Source of the DNA: Lactobacillus sp. W8174
GTDB lineage: Bacteria; Bacillota; Bacilli; Lactobacillales; Lactobacillaceae
Direction: 5' to 3'
NCBI RefSeq assembly: GCF_016100975.1
Contig: NZ_JACFRN010000002.1
Coordinates: forward strand, 86,656-150,655
DNA length: 64,000 nucleotides
The translations under genes and the position numbers were made by a program. Below are positions 60,041 through 64,000 of this stretch, one piece after another; the first letter of the stretch is position 1; each line of letters starts with the position of its first letter. Below the pieces are notes generated by a model. It was given only the letters and a program-made list of their open reading frames with translations, was not told the origin of the DNA and did not search any database.

Positions 60041-60583
60041 ATGACCGAAACTGCTGATAAAAAAACCGCAAAATTTGTTTTTGACAACGTATTAGATTTA
60101 GCTGGGTATTTAGAACATAGACTGGATAATCCTACACCGCTGAAAATTCAAAAAACCTTGTATTTTTTGTGGGCTTTTTATTCAGCTACATACGGCAATA
60201 TTCAGTACAGTACTGATGATCAAAGCGAGTTTGATCTGCAAGATGGTGCTTATCCTCCAGAGCTGTTTGAACCTGACTTTGAAGCATGGAGATACGGTCC
60301 AGTCATAAATAAAGTATATGCGGCCTATAAAGGCGATGAAATTAAAAAACTTAATTCAAAAGAAATTCAAGATAAAATTTCTACAGGTGAATCCGAAAAG
60401 AGAGAAGTTCTATTATTTATTAATAATTTAGTAGATCAGATTAATGAAGTAAATGATTTCGGTTTAGTTCAGAGATCTCATAAAGACAAGGCTTGGAAAG
60501 ATGCGTATAACGAAAATGAGCAACACTGTAAAATTGATAGTAACCAAATAAAACAGGATTATATCAATTATATAGGTGAGTAA
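60041..60583 (+). CDS. Panacea/DUF4065 (SocA-like) antitoxin-domain protein
   Basis: The 180-aa protein has the Panacea landmarks: PTPLKIQKTLYFLWAFYSATYG near residues 32-50, the family phrase FEAWRYGPVINKVYAAYK, and a helical C terminus. No N-terminal DNA-binding domain is evident. Panacea domains are known to neutralise many unrelated toxins encoded next door. The start follows GGGGAGAGG by 9 nt; an upstream ATG has no site. The next gene starts 2 nt after the stop, the tight coupling typical of antitoxin-toxin pairs. Family identity rests on motif recall and should be confirmed by profile search. Confidence 0.75.
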   Translation: MTETADKKTAKFVFDNVLDLAGYLEHRLDNPTPLKIQKTLYFLWAFYSATYGNIQYSTDDQSEFDLQDGAYPPELFEPDFEAWRYGPVINKVYAAYKGDEIKKLNSKEIQDKISTGESEKREVLLFINNLVDQINEVNDFGLVQRSHKDKAWKDAYNENEQHCKIDSNQIKQDYINYIGE

Positions 60584-60585
60584 AA

Positions 60586-61350
60586 ATGAAGAAACATAAA
60601 AGTTCAAATAAGTCTTTTAACAATTTGAACTTTTTTAATCAAGATAAGAAATCCCAATCTAATAAAAAGCTTAATGGTCTGAGCTTTTTAACAGATGAAC
60701 AAAAAGTGAACAGTGATTCTAACCTTGATGGCTTAGATTTTTCTTCAACTGTCAAAAAAATTGAGTTTCCTTTAAATGCCCAATCAATAAAGCCTAAAGT
60801 AGCCTTCTTACATTGTTGTTTAAACAGTCTAAAAATAGCAAATCTTTTCTTTACAAATTATATTTATGGCTCAATGGAGAATTATAATGATTCGATTGGG
60901 ATTAACATTGAAAATATTTTTTGTAATTCTGAAGTAGTTAATAACAAATTGAGATTGATTAATTTGTCTTTGAAAAATGGAAAGAGAATTAATGCAATCT
61001 TTAGTGCCTGCATTAACATTGATTTTAAAAGGTATGCGATATATGAATCTTATATCACTAATGAATACACTCAGGTTAGTGATGGGGCAGGTAAAGGAAA
61101 ATTTAGAGCTTTTTCCGTATATGATGTGGAAAATATCAATAGTGAAAAAGAAGAAAGCTGGTTAATTGTTTTTCTGCTGGATCCACATCATTTGGTTTGT
61201 CCTGTTCCTAGTAAGGGTAAATCTCGTGACGAGATAAATGAAATAGAATATCAAAAAGTAAAGGACTTTAATTGCTCTTTAGAAGAATTGTTTCAAAAGA
61301 AAGTAAGTAGAAAGGCAATAAAAAAAGAACTTATAAACTGGCTAGACTAA
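60586..61350 (+). CDS. Unrecognised protein, candidate toxin partner, with three 18-residue N-terminal repeats
   Basis: I do not recognise the 254-aa protein. It has no signal peptide or membrane helix. Residues 8-58 hold three repeats with an exact 18-residue period: FNNLNF (11-16), LNGLSF (29-34) and LDGLDF (47-52), each followed six residues on by Lys. Beyond residue 60 is a probably globular region with strands (IGINIENIF, KLRLINLSL, RINAIFSACINIDF), a DGAGKGKFRAF motif and LLDPHHLVCPVPSKGK. The His pair with nearby Asp and Cys could be catalytic or metal-binding. Codon use is more AT-rich than gpmA. Confidence 0.6.
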   Translation: MKKHKSSNKSFNNLNFFNQDKKSQSNKKLNGLSFLTDEQKVNSDSNLDGLDFSSTVKKIEFPLNAQSIKPKVAFLHCCLNSLKIANLFFTNYIYGSMENYNDSIGINIENIFCNSEVVNNKLRLINLSLKNGKRINAIFSACINIDFKRYAIYESYITNEYTQVSDGAGKGKFRAFSVYDVENINSEKEESWLIVFLLDPHHLVCPVPSKGKSRDEINEIEYQKVKDFNCSLEELFQKKVSRKAIKKELINWLD

Positions 61351-61453
61351 CTTTTACAAGAAGTATCTTTTATACCAAAATTCAGTTACCTAGTTACTAC
61401 AGTTAGAGAATATTGCTGCACTAGACTAGAGCTTTTATTTGAATAGTTTAATC

Positions 61454-61504
61454 AAAAAGCCCCCTTTATTAGAGATTATAAGTCTAAATAAGGGGACTTT
61501 TTGG
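61454..61504. terminator. Bidirectional terminator between the candidate toxin and the LepA paralogue
   Basis: AAAAAGCCCCCTTTATT / AATAAGGGGACTTTTT form a long stem around a 16-nt loop; A and T tracts flank both sides, and the two genes converge on it. Confidence 0.85.
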
Positions 61505-61512
61505 TATGTGTT

Positions 61513-63327
61513 CTAATCCGGTTCATTAATGTTTAAAATGGCATCGAAAACGCTTTGGGGCAACTTAATATCGCTTTTAACAGCTTGTCTTTTATTTAAA
61601 CTTTGTCTGCGTAAAAGTTGTTGCTTTTTTGAGATGCTTCTTTTTTCACCGTTCACAGCTGCATTTTTGCGTAAAGGCGGCACGTCAACTCTCGCAATTG
61701 ATTTATTTTCCACCATTGCTTGCACCGGCATCGGGTATAGACGACGTGGAACCGTATATTTTAATTTTTTGACCAACTTATGGGCGATCAAATCGGCTTT
61801 TTGGCGTGGCACAATAATATCGAGAGCATCAACAGCGGCATAGTTGATCTGAATTTGAATTTTGACTACATCAACCAGTTCGTAATCCAGAAATTCGGTA
61901 TCAAGCGTAGCAAACCCATGAGTAATTGATTTTAAGCTGTTGAAAAAGTCATAGGCAATTTCAGAAACAGGCAGTTTGTATGTTAATGTGACTAAATCTT
62001 GTTGATTGTCCAAGTCAACCATTTCCCCAAAATGCTGGTCACATAATTTCATGACTGCTCCTAAATATTCATTGGGCGTGGTGATAACTGCTTTGACATA
62101 AGATTCAGTGACGTAATCAATTTCAGAAAAGTCAGGAAATTTCGCTGGATTGGTGATAGTGAGGTATTCCTGCTTAGGCTGAGGCTGCTTGAGATAAACA
62201 TGATAGGTTGCATTCGGTGCAGTGGTTAATACTTCCACATGATATTCATCGCGCAGTCGTTCTTGGATTATTTGCAAGTGAAAAATGCCTAAGAAACCGC
62301 AGCGAAAGCCAGCATCAAGAGCTTCAGACTGTTCGGGAGCGTAATGAAAAGCGGAATCATTGAGAGCTAGCTTACTAATAGCTTGTTTTAAAGCTTCATA
62401 ACTGGTATCTCCTTTAGGATAAAAACCGGCATAAACCATTGATTGTGCTGGCTTAAAGTGGGGAATGGCATTTTTAGTAGGATTTTCTGCAGTGGTTAAG
62501 GTATCGCCAACCTGGACGCTGGCGACATCTTTAATTCCAGTCACAATATAGCCGACTTCTCCCGCATTTAATTCTTTTACTGGCTGCATGTTTGGTGTGA
62601 AAATCCCTATTGCTTGCGCATTAAATGTGTTGCCGCTCTGCATTAGCTGCAATTTTTGCTGGTTCTTTAACTGACCATCAATTAGTCTGACATCCGCGAT
62701 AATTCCCTGGTAGGAATCATACTGTGAGTCAAAAATCAGTGCCTTAAGTGCTGCATCGGGTTTTCCCTGAGGGGCTGGAATTTTTTGATAAATTGCTTCT
62801 AATACTTGATGAACATTTTCTCCTGTTTTAGCAGAAATTTTTAAAATATCCACATCAGCAAATTCGGGACGCAGCGCACGTATTTGTGCCTCCGTTGCCT
62901 CTACGTCTGCCGCTGCATTGTCAATTTTGTTAATCACCGGAATGATAGTCAGATTATGTTTTAAAGCTAAACGCAAATTGGCTACGGTTTGTGCTTGTAC
63001 ACCCTGAGTTGCATCGACTAGTAAAATAGCGCCATCACTGGCAGCCAGACTTTTAGAAACTTCGTAAGTAAAATCAACGTGCCCTGGGGTATCGATTAAA
63101 TTGTATTCGTATTCCTGACCGTTGTCCGCTTGATAAAAGTTACGCACTGACCTTGATTTGACTGTTACACCATGAGCCTGTTCAACTTCCATGCTGTCCA
63201 AAAGTTGGTCACTTAACTGCCTTTTGCTGACAGTATCAGTTTGTTCCATAATTCTGTCAGCTAATGTTGATTTACCATGATCAATATGAGCAATTATGGC
63301 AAAATTTCTAATATTAGCAAGTTTCAT
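61513..63327 (-). CDS. lepA: Elongation factor 4 (LepA) family GTPase, divergent paralogue
   Basis: The 604-aa GTPase has G1 AHIDHGKST (13-21), G3 DTPGHVDF, G4 NKID and G5 SAKTGEN, then EF4 domains II-V and the EF4 tail. It departs from canonical LepA: switch I reads VEQAHGVTVK instead of ERERGITIK, the phrase DSQYDSYQGIIADVRLIDG replaces DSWFDSYLGVV-type sequence, and the C-terminal tail lacks the canonical [20 protein letters not shown]. It looks like the second LepA seen in several lactobacilli. Role: back-translocation or ribosome rescue under stress, by inference. A TetR gene lies 1 nt upstream in the same operon. Confidence 0.85.
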   Translation of the reverse strand: MKLANIRNFAIIAHIDHGKSTLADRIMEQTDTVSKRQLSDQLLDSMEVEQAHGVTVKSRSVRNFYQADNGQEYEYNLIDTPGHVDFTYEVSKSLAASDGAILLVDATQGVQAQTVANLRLALKHNLTIIPVINKIDNAAADVEATEAQIRALRPEFADVDILKISAKTGENVHQVLEAIYQKIPAPQGKPDAALKALIFDSQYDSYQGIIADVRLIDGQLKNQQKLQLMQSGNTFNAQAIGIFTPNMQPVKELNAGEVGYIVTGIKDVASVQVGDTLTTAENPTKNAIPHFKPAQSMVYAGFYPKGDTSYEALKQAISKLALNDSAFHYAPEQSEALDAGFRCGFLGIFHLQIIQERLRDEYHVEVLTTAPNATYHVYLKQPQPKQEYLTITNPAKFPDFSEIDYVTESYVKAVITTPNEYLGAVMKLCDQHFGEMVDLDNQQDLVTLTYKLPVSEIAYDFFNSLKSITHGFATLDTEFLDYELVDVVKIQIQINYAAVDALDIIVPRQKADLIAHKLVKKLKYTVPRRLYPMPVQAMVENKSIARVDVPPLRKNAAVNGEKRSISKKQQLLRRQSLNKRQAVKSDIKLPQSVFDAILNINEPD

Positions 63328-63328
63328 T

Positions 63329-63991
63329 TTATTTTGCTCCTTTCAGTTTTTGCTCTAAGCCTTGTAAATAAAAGAGCATTAATTGATTGGCTTCTTGTTC
63401 GAGGTCGATTTGAAAAACTTTAAAATCAACGGGTAATTGATCATGGTGAAACTCATCCAGGTTCATCATATTCATTAGTCCGCTAATAATTGCACTTTGA
63501 ATGATGAAAAGGTGACTGGCTTGCTTAACGCTAAGCAGTGGAATTCTTTCGGCTATTGCTTGTCCCAGTTTCCTGTTTATTTCGTAGAGTTTTTCGCGAC
63601 CAGCCAATGTCTGTTCTCTGTCAGCGGCAGTTTCTAAAATTGGACCACGTAGCGCGTTAAGCCGTAATAAATCAGTTCTCTGACTAATTAACAAATGGTT
63701 TTGCTCTAGTATAAAAGAGCAAAAATCAGCCCAAGAAGTGATATTTTTAGTTTTTTGAAAACGCTGAAGAACTTCCGTGAGGTAATCTTGGTAACCAGAA
63801 AGCAATAAGTACATAAAGATATTTTCTTTAGTTTTAAAATAATTAAATAGTGTGCCTTTGGCAACGCCAGATTCACGGGCAATTTGCGCCATAGATATTT
63901 GGTTAAAATCATTTTTTTGAAATAACTTGCTGGCAGCAGCTGCAATTAGCTGTTTTTTTGCTTCTTTTTCTTTGGGAGTCAAGACATACAT
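63329..63991 (-). CDS. TetR-family transcriptional regulator, start uncertain at the window edge
   Basis: The 220-aa protein has a TetR helix-turn-helix at residues 14-60 (ISMAQIARESGVAKGTLFNYFKTKENIF) and an all-helical ligand domain. The ATG used lacks a visible ribosome site and the frame stays open to the window edge, so the start may lie outside. It ends 1 nt before the LepA paralogue, so it probably controls its own operon. Ligand unknown. Confidence 0.85.
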   Translation of the reverse strand: MYVLTPKEKEAKKQLIAAAASKLFQKNDFNQISMAQIARESGVAKGTLFNYFKTKENIFMYLLLSGYQDYLTEVLQRFQKTKNITSWADFCSFILEQNHLLISQRTDLLRLNALRGPILETAADREQTLAGREKLYEINRKLGQAIAERIPLLSVKQASHLFIIQSAIISGLMNMMNLDEFHHDQLPVDFKVFQIDLEQEANQLMLFYLQGLEQKLKGAK

Positions 63992-64000
63992 AATGGCAGA

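Noticed and set aside
1..64000. tRNA, rRNA, insertion sequence or prophage genes
   Set aside because: I found no transposase or integrase frame, no terminal inverted repeats with target duplications, and no cloverleaf with a GGTTCGA-type arm in a tRNA-like context. The GGTTCGAAGCC near 45955 belongs to the S-layer leader.

Overview
The window looks like the chromosome of a Lactobacillus in the strict sense (the L. delbrueckii / acidophilus / bee-gut branch). It is AT-rich and uses strong AGGAGG-type ribosome sites. At least seven secreted proteins carry SLAP (S-layer protein A) domains, and the proteins closely resemble lactobacillary families: L. leichmannii-type nucleoside deoxyribosyltransferase, PepO, Kup, 2,3-BPG-dependent GpmA and a D-aspartate-ligase-like ATP-grasp protein. 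No tRNA, rRNA, CRISPR array, transposase or integrase was recognised. The species cannot be fixed from the sequence alone.

Layout. 1-4.4 kb: a MacB/LolD-type ABC ATPase cut by the window edge, a fused exporter ABC and a flavin NADH oxidase-like enzyme. 5.0-7.3 kb: a three-gene LanFEG-type immunity ABC transporter without an obvious lantibiotic. 7.5-8.2 kb: HicAB toxin-antitoxin. 8.2-12.1 kb: three tandem SLAP exoproteins, each behind a copy of the same upstream block. 12.2-16.5 kb: a possible structured RNA, a MazG-like hydrolase and a four-gene array of DUF4097-like cell-surface proteins. 16.9-20.6 kb: an Rgg-type regulator facing two small membrane proteins, an HNH endonuclease and small membrane or exported proteins. 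20.6-23.2 kb: a second exporter ABC lying inside a duplication of the 5' end of a glutamine amidotransferase gene. 23.5-24.4 kb: a type I toxin-antitoxin locus with one holin-like toxin and two tandem antisense-RNA copies. 24.4-26.4 kb: nucleoside deoxyribosyltransferase, CX5R phosphatase and a universal stress protein. 26.6-31.5 kb: a phosphonate-type ABC importer with two PhnD lipoproteins and short leader ORFs. 31.5-43.8 kb: housekeeping genes, including an asparagine synthetase-like gene next to a D-Asp-ligase-like gene, which together may build the amidated D-Asp cross-bridge of the peptidoglycan.

44-58.6 kb is a cell-surface region. It holds a TM-anchored protein, a DUF1659/DUF2922 pair, an S-layer protein behind a long structured leader, a ComK-like regulator and a competence-type sigma factor, a SLAP-anchored glucosaminidase and amidase, a cation antiporter, a SLAP protein with an SNGSTG tail, and two paralogous exported proteins. 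58.7-64 kb: gpmA, a candidate toxin-antitoxin pair (a Panacea/DUF4065 antitoxin-like protein plus an unrecognised partner) behind a 36-nt perfect palindrome, and a divergent LepA paralogue with a TetR regulator.

The strongest candidate for something undescribed is the Panacea-type pair at 60.0-61.35 kb, whose second protein matches no family I recognise and starts with three 18-residue repeats. Next are the duplicated-antitoxin type I locus and the structured S-layer leader. Tandem duplication is a general theme: SLAP genes, DUF4097 genes, phnD, the antisense RNA and the amidotransferase 5' end.
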